A stretch of DNA of 40,917 nucleotides from Prasinococcaceae sp. CCMP 1430 (GCA_013416795.1 RQSC01000027.1:145338-186254); one strand, 5' to 3'. Numbered from the stretch's first letter, positions 1-8,930 are shown. The notes: generated by a model not told the origin, from the letters alone. Numbers and translations are program-made.

Positions 1-182
1 CGCGGACGCGCTTCCGCTTCCCCCCGCCCCACCCACCCGCGCGCGCGCGGCGCGCGAGCGACCTGCTCGTAGCCGGCCGCTCCAGCCCGCGTGCGCCCCC
101 ACGGGCAGTTCAGTTCACCCACAGAGGCCACGCTGATGCTGACACGCCGCGGCCGCCGCTGCGACTCGCCTGTGCGCGCCTC

Positions 183-428
183 TTGCGCGGCCCGCAGGCG
201 TACCCGCTGATTGTCGTCATTGGCGCAGCCGCGTCTGTGTGTGCGTTCCAGTGCTCGCGCCACCTGACGTCCTCGCCGGACGTGCGCATCAACAAGGCCG
301 ACCGCGCCGCGGGCTACCTGGAAAACTTCAAGGAGGGCGCGCGCTTCAAGGACCACGCCCTCAAGCGTTTGTTCAAGGGCCGCTCGCGCCAGGTCATGGG
401 CCCGATCAACTCGGCCATGTCCAACTAA
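183..428 (+). CDS. B12D-like small membrane protein, 3' part
   Basis: The frame ends at the TAA at 426-428. It encodes a hydrophobic segment (YPLIVVIGAAASVCAFQ) followed by a basic, soluble tail with the pattern NPDVRxxKxxRAAGxLENFxEG seen in plant B12D proteins (here SSPDVRINKADRAAGYLENF). B12D proteins are short single-pass proteins related to the NDUFA4/MLRQ family and sit in mitochondrial or plastid membranes; their role is poorly defined. No in-frame ATG starts the frame: position 183 is TTG, and the frame stays open upstream to at least position 105. An upstream exon is therefore likely; possible acceptors are the CAG ending at 197 (phase 0, after a pyrimidine-rich stretch) and one near 122. 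The residues LLRGPQAYPL just before the membrane segment resemble the start of plant B12D, so coding probably extends upstream of 198. Family assignment is from remembered similarity; the 5' end is unresolved. Confidence 0.7.
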   Translation: MRGPQAYPLIVVIGAAASVCAFQCSRHLTSSPDVRINKADRAAGYLENFKEGARFKDHALKRLFKGRSRQVMGPINSAMSN

Positions 429-787
429 GGGTCGCCTTCGATGGAAGAAGACCCCTCGGCGCGGTCGCCCTTGGCGCACCCCTCGTCGGCGCGTGCGCCG
501 CATGACCCCCGAGACTCGTCCAACGGCACGAGGCTGCGACCGACGAGCGAGTAGATTCGTTCGCAAGCCACCGCGGCCCCGGGCGGCGGTCTGCCCGCGC
601 TTGCATTTTGGCGCGCGCATCGGACGCGATGGCCGTGGTGCGGACGCGCGCCAAGGTGACGGCACGCGCCTCGCCACATGGACCCCCGGTAAGGACACGC
701 AGACATTTTTGACACAGTGAGGAGTGCACGGTGGTGCCACAGCGACAGCCTATTTAAAGCTTTCGCGGACGATGCAGTGGCGGGGGC
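429..787. other. Convergent intergenic spacer
   Basis: Spacer between the 3' ends of the B12D-like gene (+) and the DUF1517 gene (-). It is GC-rich with a small AT patch (TATTTAAAGC) near 750-759 and a T-run near 705-709. I see no convincing gene; the open frames here have no recognisable protein similarity. Confidence 0.5.
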
Positions 788-2122
788 CTACGTCAGCGGC
801 GACATGCGCGGGTAGTCCGCCACAACCTCGGCGCTCGAGAGAGTGTCGTTGACGTCCTGGGGCGTCCACAGAATCTCGACGGCCTGGAGCTGCTCCTGAG
901 GTACGCCGGCCAGATTGGTCAGCGCTGTGCGCAGGTCCACACTCGCCTGCACCTTGGGCACGCTGACCTTGCCGCCCACGCTCGCGAGGATGGTCACCAC
1001 TGTGCAGCAATGGCGAGCGCGTGCGCACAACGTGCGTGCGCATGCAGCGGAGGAGCGGCCGCGGGACTGCGGCGTCAGCGAGCAAGCAGTGCAAGGGCCG
1101 GGCGCCGCAGCAGCGCGTTGTGGGGCGCGGCCTCAGCCGGCGGCAGCGGAGCAGCTGCTGGCACGCCACGCACCGATGTACTCGTTGCGCTCCCCGGACG
1201 CAGGAACCGGCGCCTTTGCCGTCCCCTTGCGCGCGTCCACATTGACGAGCGTCTCCTCCTCAAACTTGGAGCGCTCCTCCAAGCTCAGGCGGTTGAAGCC
1301 CGCCTCGGCTTCGTCGATGGAGCGCACGACCTTCGAGTCGGCCGAAGCGTAGGTCCAGTAGTCCGGGTTGCGCAGCAGGCTCAAGCAGGCCTCCGTGAGC
1401 ACGTAGCTCAGCCCGCGGGGACTCGACGTGTCCGCACGCGCCGCGATCATATCGAGCTCACGCTGCAGCGAGCGCGCGCTTCCCAGGAGCCCCACCTGCA
1501 CGCGCAATACGGTCGACTTTGCGGACGAGGAGTAGGTCGAACCGCCGTCCGTGAGCGCGCCCCCGCTCATGTTTTGCGCGACGCCATAAATGACGGCCGC
1601 AAAGATGACCGTCTGCAGGAGCCCGCCTCCGCCGCCGAAGAAGCCGAAAGGCATGAAGAAGGGGAAGAAGAAGCCGTTCGTGCGCATCACCGAGCCGGTG
1701 CGCGCGCGCGACAGAGCCCGCGCATCATGTGCTGGCGAACCGAATCGGAGGCCTCCGGCGCGCCTCGCGCGCCTGCTGGTGCGAAAGCCCCGCTCCCTGA
1801 ATATGGATGACGAGTTGCTGGACCCGCCGCCGAACCCGCTGCCGCGGCTGGAGGAGCCGAACGACGAGCTCGACCGCCGCGCAGAGAATGCGCGACCGCC
1901 GACGCGCCCGCCCGAGCGCGCGGCGTGGGCGGGCCCGGCGCTGAGCGCGAGCACCGATGCGGTGACGCGGCGGCCGCCGCCGGCGCAGCGGGCGCGCCGC
2001 CGCGTGGCATGATGAGCATGGCGCCTCGAGGCGCCCCTGAGGCTGAGGTGGGATGGGGGGGTGCGCCCGCGCGTGTGGAAGGGATGGGGGGCGCGGGGGG
2101 GGGGGCGCACAGAGTGTGGCAT
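788..2122 (-). CDS. DUF1517 (FLAP1-like) plastid membrane protein
   Basis: Two exons on the minus strand: 2122-1174 and 999-788 (TAG), 386 aa from the chosen ATG at 2122. The intron 1173-1000 (174 nt) has a GTGCGT donor and a CACAG acceptor; splicing restores the run NEYIVVTILASVGGK. Order of parts: an Arg/Pro-rich N-terminus that could be a transit peptide; a hydrophobic stretch ending AGPAHA then ARSGGRVGG; a Ser/Gly-rich linker; a hydrophobic segment (FFFPFFMPFGFF, then LLQTVIFAAVIYGVAQ); and the DUF1517 core ending LWTPQDVNDTLS...DYPRMSPL. DUF1517 proteins occur in cyanobacteria and plastids; Arabidopsis FLAP1 adjusts photoprotection under fluctuating light. Membership in the domain is well supported; the FLAP1 role is inference. 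The start is uncertain: the frame is open to 2497, into the neighbouring gene, and another ATG at 2161 is possible. Confidence 0.8.
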
Positions 2123-2418
2123 ACCTGCACGCAGTCGGGCGGCAGCTTCTTCCCGCGACATGGCTTTGCTATTTGACAAACAAGCGTCCCAATTCACGGA
2201 CGCAGATTTCGCAGCGCGAAGGAGCGCCAAACGGCGGCGCGGCCCGCGGGATGGTGCGGCGGCTGGTGGCACAGGGCCGCTCAGAGAGGGAGCGCTGCGA
2301 GCTCCCCTTCCCCCTCCTCCTCCCTCCCCTTGCCTCTCCTCTCCCTCGCCTTCCCGACGCGCCGACGCGCGCGCGCGTGCGCGCGCGCCGACAAGCTGAC
2401 GCCCCACGTCGGGGCAGC
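2123..2418. promoter_or_regulatory. Divergent promoter region, DUF1517 / DusA
   Basis: Short spacer between the chosen starts of two genes pointing apart. It holds a G-run next to 2095-2106 and a pyrimidine-rich tract near 2305-2345. No clear TATA box. Both 5' UTRs and a shared promoter must fit here if the chosen starts are right. Confidence 0.4.
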
Positions 2419-3917
2419 ATGGGAGGCGGCGGGGGTGTGCCGCCCGGCGGCAGTGGCGCACCGGCCCACCCGCCGCACCGCTACTCGGTTGCGCCAATGC
2501 TCGAGTGCACCGACCGCCACTTTAGGTTCCTCGCGAGGCTCCTCACGAAGCGCACGCAGCTGTGGACAGAGATGGTGAAGGACGACGCTGTCATCCACGC
2601 TGAGGACAAGATCCTTGCGTCGTCTGCCTGCGAGCAGCCAGTCGTGTTGCAGTTGGGAGGCCACGAGCCGGAGCGCCTCGCACTCGCGACCAGGGCCGCA
2701 GCGAGGGCGCGCTGGCCCTATTACGAGGTCAACTTGAACTGCGGCTGCCCGTCTGAGCGCGTGCAGACATTCTCGTTCGGCGCGGTGCTCATGCTGAACG
2801 CCAAGCTCGCCGGCGAATGCATGGCCGCCATCGGTGCGGCGCTGCCCACAGGTGCGATGGCGCGGCATGGGCGCGTGGGAGCGCGCCGCCTTGCGCATCA
2901 CGAGCTTTCCCTGACGCGCGCATCTGACGCGTGTGTTCCGGCTGCGCCGCGCGTGAATCGGCAGACCGCGATATGGCACACACAGTGAAGTGTCGGCTGG
3001 GCGTGGACGACATGGACAGCTACGAGGAGCTGCTGAATTTCGTCGACACCGTACACGACATGGCGGGCGTCACGAGGTGGTACGTGCACTCACGCAAGTG
3101 CCTGCTGCATGGACTTTCGCCCCACCAGAACCGCACCGTGCCGCCGCTGCGGTACGAGTGGGTGTATCGCCTGGCGAGGGAGCGGCCGCAGCTTGAGGTC
3201 ATACTCAACGGCGGTGTGCGCACAAACAAGGAGGCGCTGGAGCACCTGGCGCGCGCGCCAATCGCCGGCGTCATGCTCGGACGCGCGGCCTACCACACGC
3301 CGTGGGACACGTTGGCGAGCGCCGACTGGGAGGTCTTTGGTGAGCCGCCGCCACCGGAGGAGGAGCGCACCACGCGACGGCGAGTGATTGCGACGTACTG
3401 CGAGTACGGTGACGCGCAAATTGCAGAGGCGGTGGCGGCGGGCGGAAGTCCGGGCGAGGTCCATTCGCTCGCGCACTCCATCTGCAAGCCCGTCAAGGAG
3501 CTCTTCGCCAACGAGCTGGGCAAACGCTGGTTCGGACTGAGCGTGCATGAGTCGCTATGCGCGTGGAGAGAGGACGCCCAAGCAGCCAAGCGCGCGGGCC
3601 TCTCTGCCACGCCCGGCCATTCCATCACGGGCGTGCTCGAGAAGGCCATGAGGGATTTCGCAAGCTACAAATGGTGTGCTGAGGCGCTCGACTCGCCCGC
3701 GGGGCTCGACCGCGACGAGCGCAGGCGGCGGAGAAAAGCGGTCGAGGCGGCAAAGGCGGGGGCGGCGGAGGACAGCTCAGGGCAAGCGGAGCTCGGGCCC
3801 GAGCGAGGGGTGCCGGGGGAAGGCCCCGACGATGAGGAAGGCGTCGAGGGCGACGAGCACCTGAACCTCGAGAGCGACCCGCGGTGTCCGGCATGCGACG
3901 GTGCACTCGGTATATAA
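2419..3917 (+). CDS. dusA: DusA-type tRNA-dihydrouridine synthase
   Basis: Exons 2419-2851 and 2965-3917 (TAA), 461 aa; the 113-nt intron has a GTGCGA donor and a GGCAG acceptor and joins as ALPTDRDMAHTVKCRLG. The enzyme reduces uridine to dihydrouridine in tRNA using FMN and NADPH. Visible landmarks: SVAPMLECTDRHFRF near the N-terminus (FMN-binding start of the barrel), VNLNCGCPSERVQ with the catalytic Cys at about residue 110, TVKCRLGVDD, the DusA hallmark LHGLSPHQNRTVPPLRYEWV, and ILNGGVRT...GVMLGRAAYHTPW at the FMN phosphate site. This pattern fits bacterial and plant DusA (U20/U20a) better than eukaryotic Dus1-4. A Lys/Arg-then-acidic tail of about 80 residues ending in CPACDG is an extension beyond the bacterial enzyme. 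Organelle targeting is possible but the short Gly-rich N-terminus shows no clear transit peptide. Confidence 0.9.
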
Positions 3918-3983
3918 ATTACTGTACTGTACAGTGTATACATGTATTACTGATTAAGGTCGCATGAGGTTTTGGCGGGCGCC
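3918..3983. terminator. Shared AT-rich 3' end signal, DusA/carrier
   Basis: This 66-nt gap lies between two convergent stop codons. It holds an AT-rich island at 3911-3956 in otherwise GC-rich DNA. It includes two 10-bp palindromes, ACTGTACAGT (3926-3935) and ATACATGTAT (3938-3947), so the TGTA motifs read on both strands. A role in cleavage and polyadenylation is inferred from position. Confidence 0.45.
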
Positions 3984-4790
3984 TCACTGCAGCCCTGCGG
4001 GCTTGGGTAGCCCGAGCGCGTCGCGGTAGCGCGTGGACGATTCGGAGATGATCACGACGGCGCCCATGACGCGCATCGTGCGCGGCACGAAGCCTGCGAA
4101 GATACCCGACCAACCGCGCTCGCTGAGCGCGCTCTTGAACGCCGACGGGAAGGCCAGGTTGTAATAAGCGCCTGAGCCCGGGTTGGCGGCTTGCAGCGTG
4201 CGTATTGTGTCGAATGGGTGGGACGATACCGCCGCTGCTATCCCCGCGAAGAGGCCCGCACCCAACTTGGTCCAGCCAGGATTGGCCCTGCAGGTCTCGG
4301 ACGTGGCCAAGAGGTGCTCCCTGAGCACGGGCGCGACGCCCATGTAACAGCCCACATAGATGGCGTCGCGCACCGCAGCTGACTCGAGCCCTCGAAAGAG
4401 CGCGCGCACGCCGTGCTGCCGCGCGACATCCACAGCCGTGCCCATGAGGGTGCCGCCGTGCTTCTGCTGCTGCAGCATGACCAGCTCGGCGGGCGTCGCG
4501 ATGAGCGCGCTCGTCGCGCCACCCGCGGCGGCTGCAGCGAGGCGCTGCCCAGGCGAGGGCTCACCACTCATTCGCTCCGCCAAGTCGCACAGCGCAAAGT
4601 TGACCGCGAACTGCGTGGCGTTGGTGGGCGCGATGGACGCAGCGTTGACGAACACGCCCCGGTACATCTGCGGCCCCCACGGTCGCGGCCTGCCCTCCTG
4701 CATTGCGTTCTTCCAGGCCACCGTCGGCTGCTGGATGAACACCTCGGTCACGCCTGCCATCGCGCCGACCATCGACTCGGCCCATGCCAT
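3984..4790 (-). CDS. Mitochondrial carrier family protein (SLC25)
   Basis: An intron-free frame of 268 aa from the ATG at 4790 to the TGA at 3984. The frame is open further upstream but only with non-ATG codons. It shows three repeats of about 90 residues, each with two membrane helices, as in inner-membrane metabolite carriers. The signature P-x-[DE]-x-x-[KR] is clear only in repeat 3 (SHPFDTIRTLQ). Repeat 1 reads QQPTVAWKNAMQ (no acidic residue) and repeat 2 ATPAELVMLQQQ (no basic residue). Gly-rich helix motifs (AGAMAGVTE, AAAGGATSALIATP, GAGLFAGIAAAVSSHP) support the fold. The substrate cannot be read from the sequence. It is convergent with the DusA-type gene and divergent from the BRCT gene. 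Confidence 0.85.
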   Translation of the reverse strand: MAWAESMVGAMAGVTEVFIQQPTVAWKNAMQEGRPRPWGPQMYRGVFVNAASIAPTNATQFAVNFALCDLAERMSGEPSPGQRLAAAAAGGATSALIATPAELVMLQQQKHGGTLMGTAVDVARQHGVRALFRGLESAAVRDAIYVGCYMGVAPVLREHLLATSETCRANPGWTKLGAGLFAGIAAAVSSHPFDTIRTLQAANPGSGAYYNLAFPSAFKSALSERGWSGIFAGFVPRTMRVMGAVVIISESSTRYRDALGLPKPAGLQ

Positions 4791-5634
4791 CACGAGCGGC
4801 CACGCCGGCGCGGACACGCGTGCGCCCTCGCCACAAACCGCCCCCGCCCCCTTGCGGCAGCTCACCGGCTCTCACCGTGCTCGTACGGTCCGCCCGCGGA
4901 CCCCGCGGAGCGCCCCGCGGGCCCGAGGCGCGGCACTGCGTGGGGTCGCCTCTCTTACCCCTCCTCCCTCTCCTTCCCTCTGCTGCACAGCCCGTTGCCC
5001 TGCGCCCCCGGCCCCTTCCCCCTGGCCGCGTCCGCAGCGCAGGGTGTGGCGCCGCCGCCGCGCACCGCGGCAGCCAACAGCCCCACAGGCGCTCCCGGCG
5101 CCCACTCCATACCCCCTTTCGGTTTGGGGTGCCGCAGTCCGCATCACGACTCTGTCGGTCGAGTGATGATGCGATTGGCGATCTGATGGGGATGGAATGA
5201 TGGGGTGTTTAGGATACAGAACTCCCGCCCACTCCGAGCTTGCCATGCCTCATCTCCAGCGTAAACCCTAATGTATCGCTACCCTAAAAGCTGAACTTTT
5301 TTTGAACACTCGAGCAGCGCGCGGCACGGCGCTTTGATGGCGCAGTGCGCGGCGGCGCGCCACACCACAGGGGGGTGGCACTGATCAGGGGGTGAGGGGA
5401 GGTGTGTGCGACGGTGTGTGTGGTGGTGGTGGTGGTGGGGAGGGGGCGGGGCGAGGCGAGTGGGTGGGAATTTTGCGTTGGTGGGTGTTGGTACATTCGG
5501 GCGGCTTGACGCCCGCTTCCTCCTTGTCTCCGCCGCCGCCGCTTGCAGCGTTGCGACCGCGGGGCAGAGGCGGCGGTAGGCGCTCAGGACAGGGCGGGGG
5601 GCGGTGTTGGCTGACGCCTGCAGGGTGGGCTAGA
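4791..5634. promoter_or_regulatory. Divergent spacer, carrier / BRCT gene
   Basis: A 0.84-kb region between two diverging genes. It is C-rich to about 5120 and then G-rich, with a (TGG)n/GT tract at 5400-5460. It contains AAACCCTAA at 5263-5271, which matches the plant telo-box, a promoter element common in cell-cycle and translation genes. No gene is evident. Confidence 0.4.
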
Positions 5635-6610
5635 ATGCCCGCGACGCCGCAGACGGCCGTGCGCAGCGCGCGCCGCGTCGTGCCGTCGGCTACGGGCGGC
5701 GCGACGCCGAACGTCTTCGAGGGGCTGCGATTCTGCGTGTGCGAGCCGACGGGCCAGGAGGGTGAGGAAAACAAGGTGCGTGGTGGGCGCTGCGTGCGAC
5801 ACGACAGGTTAGGCATGTGCACCAGTACCGTCGCGTGCTGACGATCTGCTCACTCACACGGTGCATTGGTCGGCCTGCGCCATCTGTTGCGCCGCACGGT
5901 CTGCGCAGGAGCGCACCTCGATCATCCGCGTCATCGAGCAGCTGGGCGGAGAGTGTGTTGGTTCCAACTCGTGGGACACCGAGAGCACGTTCTCTCACGC
6001 ATGCACGCACGTGGTGGTGCTCACGCAGGAGCATGCGTCATTTGCTCTGGGCCAGGATGCGAACAAGGCGCTCGTGACGCCCGTGTGGGTGGAGGACTGC
6101 TCGCTCGCAAAGAAATTGTTGCCGGCGTGGCCCCAGCCCGTGGAGAAACCATGGCACCGCCCGCTCATCAGCCGCGAGCCGCCGGCGGCGATGCGCAGGC
6201 TCGTGATCGCGCAGACAAACTACCGTGGCGCGGCTAAGAATGACGTGGAGGACATGGTGCGCATCCTGGGTGCAACCTTCACCACCACTCTGTCCATGTC
6301 GAACACGCATCTCGTGTGCAGGGAGTACCACGGCGCGAAGTACGAGAAAGCCATCCAGTGGAAACTCAAGATGGTCAACCACAGGTGGCTCGAAGACTGC
6401 CTTTGGCACTGGCAGAGGCTGCCTGAGGAGCCCTACGCGAGCATGTGCGGCACACAGGTGGAAGAGGCTGAGGGGCCTCGGCTGTTCCGCGCGGTTGCGC
6501 CGTCGCAGTCGGTCGAGCTGCAAGAAAATCTGCGCGAGCTGCGGAAGAATTTGCGTGATGTCGAGCTCGACGGCTGGATGTTCGACGCACCACGGACGGT
6601 GGCGCGCTGA
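5635..6610 (+). CDS. Tandem BRCT-domain protein
   Basis: Exons 5635-5775 and 5909-6610 (TGA), 280 aa; the 133-nt intron has donor AAG|GTGCGT and acceptor GCGCAG and is phase 0. BRCT domain 1 spans about residues 15-125, ending in the typical W (VTPVWVEDCSLAKKLLP). BRCT domain 2 spans about 130-205, with TNYRGAAKNDVEDMVRILGA, SNTHLVC and MVNHRWLEDCLWHW. A charged helix (QENLRELRKNLRD) and an acidic/aromatic tail (VELDGWMFD) follow. BRCT pairs bind phosphoproteins in DNA-damage and replication control (TopBP1/Rad4, Brc1, PTIP). This protein is far shorter than those, so the orthology is open. An ATR kinase gene lies about 23 kb downstream, but there is no evidence that they work together. A telo-box-like motif lies about 370 nt upstream. 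Confidence 0.85.
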
Positions 6611-6699
6611 GTCGCGCAGGTGTGCTTTCGCGGGGGCGCCCGATGAATGTGATACATATTGTACATCTCCGAGTCTGCGCGCGCGCGCCCCTGGATGCT
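6611..6699. terminator. Shared AT-rich 3' end signal, BRCT/GNAT
   Basis: The gap between convergent stops is 89 nt. It contains an AT-rich island around 6645-6668 with ATACAT and TTGTACAT motifs readable on both strands, similar to the islands at 3918-3956 and 38313-38334. Confidence 0.4.
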
Positions 6700-7372
6700 C
6701 TACAGCGCGCGTTCCCCGAACTTCATCCCTGCCGTGGGAGAGAGAGAGCGCGCACGTGGCAATGCGGCGGCAGGCAGTCAGTATCCATCCGAGCGCGCGT
6801 GTGATGAATGCGTGCATCGCGGACGTACCGAATTCGAAGCCCAAGTCGCGATAGAGCCGCTCGGCCCCAGCATTGTGAGTGAGCACCTCGAGCGTGGCCT
6901 TGGTCGCGCCTCGCCTGCGGCCCTCCTCCATCGCGGCCTCCAGCAGCAAACGCCCAACGCCTTGCTTCCTGTGCGATGCCACCACGTGCAGGTCGTGAAC
7001 GTTGAGCACGGGGCCGACTTTGAATGTTGAGAACGACATGACGCACGTCGCGTGACCGATCGCCTCGCTGCCGTCCTCTGCAAGCACCACAAATACGTGT
7101 CCGTGCGCTCGCATAGCTGGCACCAGCGCTTGTAGGTGCTCATCTGCGAGCGGTTCGCCGTCGCGGCCACCGCACGGGTCGGTGGCGTACAGGTTTGTCA
7201 GACGCACGACCGCATCCGCGTCTCCTGATTTGGACAGGTCCGCGACGCGCGTCCTGCACACGGCAGCGCACACAGGGCGCCGCTGGCTGCGTGCAGGTGC
7301 TGAGAGCGCGGCCACCGCGCGCGTTGCCGCACTGCGCACAGCGCGCGGCAGCCGCGGGGCGCAAAGACGCAT
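6700..7372 (-). CDS. GNAT-family N-acetyltransferase, organelle-targeted?
   Basis: Exons 7372-6829 and 6728-6700 (TAG), 190 aa; the 100-nt intron has donor GTACGT and, after a CT-rich tract, acceptor GGCAG. Splicing gives the natural ending LGFEFGMKFGERAL; without it the frame runs for hundreds of codons antisense to the BRCT gene. The GNAT fold is visible: strand VFVVLAEDGSEAIGHATCVM, then LNVHDLHVVASHRKQGVGRLLLEAA, with the acetyl-CoA binding motif Q/R-x-x-G-x-G/A at RKQGVGR, then NAGAERLYRDLGFEF. The family transfers acetyl from acetyl-CoA to an amine; the acceptor here is unknown. The N-terminus (MRLCAPRLPRAVRSAATRAV) is Arg-rich, lacks acidic residues and looks like an organelle presequence. 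In-frame ATGs at 7468 and 7645 are alternative starts. Confidence 0.82.
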
Positions 7373-7718
7373 CGCTGAGTGGCGCGGCTGGCGACGGCCA
7401 AGCCGGCAGAGCGCGCACCGCGAGCACCGTGGGGGCGCCCGTGTTGTGGTCACTCGACGGCCGCGCATAGAGGACGAGGAACCGGGAAATGCCGAAACGG
7501 CCGTTGCGTGTCTCGAGCGCCGTCTTCCCAGGCCAGCAAATTGTGCGCTAGGAGTGGAGCGCTCAATTCTACTGGCCACGAGGCAGTGCGTCCGCGTCCG
7601 CACTGCTGGGCATCCTCGGCGTGCGCAGAGCGCGCTCGCGCGCATACAGCCTCACGAAAGCGGGCTGGGGCCGGGAGGGTGGGGGCGGGGATGGGGCCGA
7701 CATTGAGCACACTGTCTC
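7373..7718. other. Spacer between tandem minus-strand genes
   Basis: It lies between the GRAM gene's stop and the chosen GNAT start. It must hold the GRAM 3' UTR and the GNAT promoter, or part of a longer GNAT N-terminus if an upstream ATG (7468 or 7645) is used. No separate gene is supported. Confidence 0.4.
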
Positions 7719-8930
7719 TTATACAGCATCGGTAGAAGACGAAGTGAGGTGCTCCAGCAGCCCCAGGCAGCTCTCCAACTCTCCCTTCGGGAAGGAACCG
7801 AACGTTATGTGAAGAGGCTCTTCGCCCTCATCGTCTCCGTCATCGTCTGTGCTGAGGACGACGCGAAGCGTGTCGCCCGCTCCGGCATCACGAGCTCGCT
7901 GGCGCTCCACGCGTGCGATCTGCGCGTGCTCTACGACAAGGGGCAACTTCCTTCCTCGTTCCTCCACGTTGAAAGCCGTGTGCCTGTCTGTGACGTACAT
8001 CGTCCCGGCAAACGCCATTTGAATGTCGGGCGTGTAGTCGTTGTGTGAACATGTGTAGGTTTGGACCAGCTTCGCCGGAAAAGCCTCGATGACGCGCTCG
8101 GATGGGCTGAGGCCGAAGACGTCCACCAAGACGCGCTGCTCATCGCGCGAAGGGGGCGCCGCCTGCGCAGGTGCGCGCTCAGGCGTCGCCTGGTGGGTTT
8201 GCATGGCCGTGGCTTCGGGCTCGGGCTCCACCGCCGCGCCGAACCACGAAGAGAGCGACGACACGAAGGCTCCAGCGCCGCTACTGAGCTCGTTGCCGAG
8301 CTCGCTGAGGTCGTTGGTGATCTTGTCCGCGACATCTTGTGCTGCCTCGACAGTGCGACCGGCCACCTCGGAAATTTCACGAACGAGCTCTTCAGGATCG
8401 GGGAGCTCAGCCCCTGCCGCTTGCACGTAGTCCTCGCCAGAGTATTCGTAGGCATAGCCGTCCTGCGGCGCCGGGCCTGGCCGTGGAGCGGCGTCCTCAG
8501 CGGCACCATCATCGCGACCACCAGGTACCTCGGTTTCGCTCGGTTCGCCAGCACCCTCTCCTTCTGCGGCCTGCGCACGATCAGAGCTGCCTCCTAGCCT
8601 CTCGCCACCTACCTCGTGGAGAGAGGCATCCCCGCTCGCCACGGCACGAGAAGCGTCGTCAATCGCATCGCCTGCGCTTTCGCCCTTGCCCGTCGCGCCC
8701 CCCACCTCCCCGTCCGTGGTAACAGCCAGCACAACCGGCGAAGGCTCTGTACGCCCAATGTGCTGCTCCGTCCCCTTGTCCGCTTGCGCGTGCTGTTCCT
8801 GCCCTAGCGCCTCCAGCTGCTCGGCGTCGACCGGCATGCTACTCGCACTGTCGGCAGCAGGCGTGGCGGCCTCCTCCGCACCCGCTTCGCTGCTGGCACT
8901 TGCTCGCGAGTTCTTCCGCCGCTTCCCCAT
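7719..8930 (-). CDS. GRAM-domain protein
   Basis: An intron-free frame of 403 aa, ATG at 8930 (MGKRRKN), TAA at 7719. The first 150 residues are acidic and low in complexity (Ala, Glu, Gly, Asp). A segment around 175-235 (DPEELVREISEVAG, VADKITNDLSELGNEL) looks helical and amphipathic. The C-terminal 140 residues form a GRAM domain: FGLSPSERVIEAFPAKLVQ, then FAGTMYVTDRHTAFNV, KLPLVVEHAQIARVER and PLHITFGSFPKGE. GRAM domains are PH-like folds that bind lipids or proteins at membranes and membrane contact sites (GEM, Ysp/Lam and myotubularin families). No lipid-transfer (VASt) domain or membrane segment follows, so the partner is unknown. The Asp-rich insert DDDGDDEGEE lies in a loop of the domain. 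Confidence 0.82.
   Translation of the reverse strand: MGKRRKNSRASASSEAGAEEAATPAADSASSMPVDAEQLEALGQEQHAQADKGTEQHIGRTEPSPVVLAVTTDGEVGGATGKGESAGDAIDDASRAVASGDASLHEVGGERLGGSSDRAQAAEGEGAGEPSETEVPGGRDDGAAEDAAPRPGPAPQDGYAYEYSGEDYVQAAGAELPDPEELVREISEVAGRTVEAAQDVADKITNDLSELGNELSSGAGAFVSSLSSWFGAAVEPEPEATAMQTHQATPERAPAQAAPPSRDEQRVLVDVFGLSPSERVIEAFPAKLVQTYTCSHNDYTPDIQMAFAGTMYVTDRHTAFNVEERGRKLPLVVEHAQIARVERQRARDAGAGDTLRVVLSTDDDGDDEGEEPLHITFGSFPKGELESCLGLLEHLTSSSTDAV

Noticed and set aside
2123-2497. Upstream extension of the DUF1517 frame to 2497
   Set aside because: It would overlap the start of the DusA-type gene and has low-complexity Arg/Gly sequence without targeting features; an ATG at 2122 or 2161 is more likely.
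6038-7645. 535-codon minus-strand open frame covering the GNAT gene and antisense to the BRCT gene
   Set aside because: Only the GNAT part has protein similarity. The rest is the antisense of BRCT exon 2, kept open by GC-rich codons; a good GT-AG intron ends the GNAT protein at 6700.
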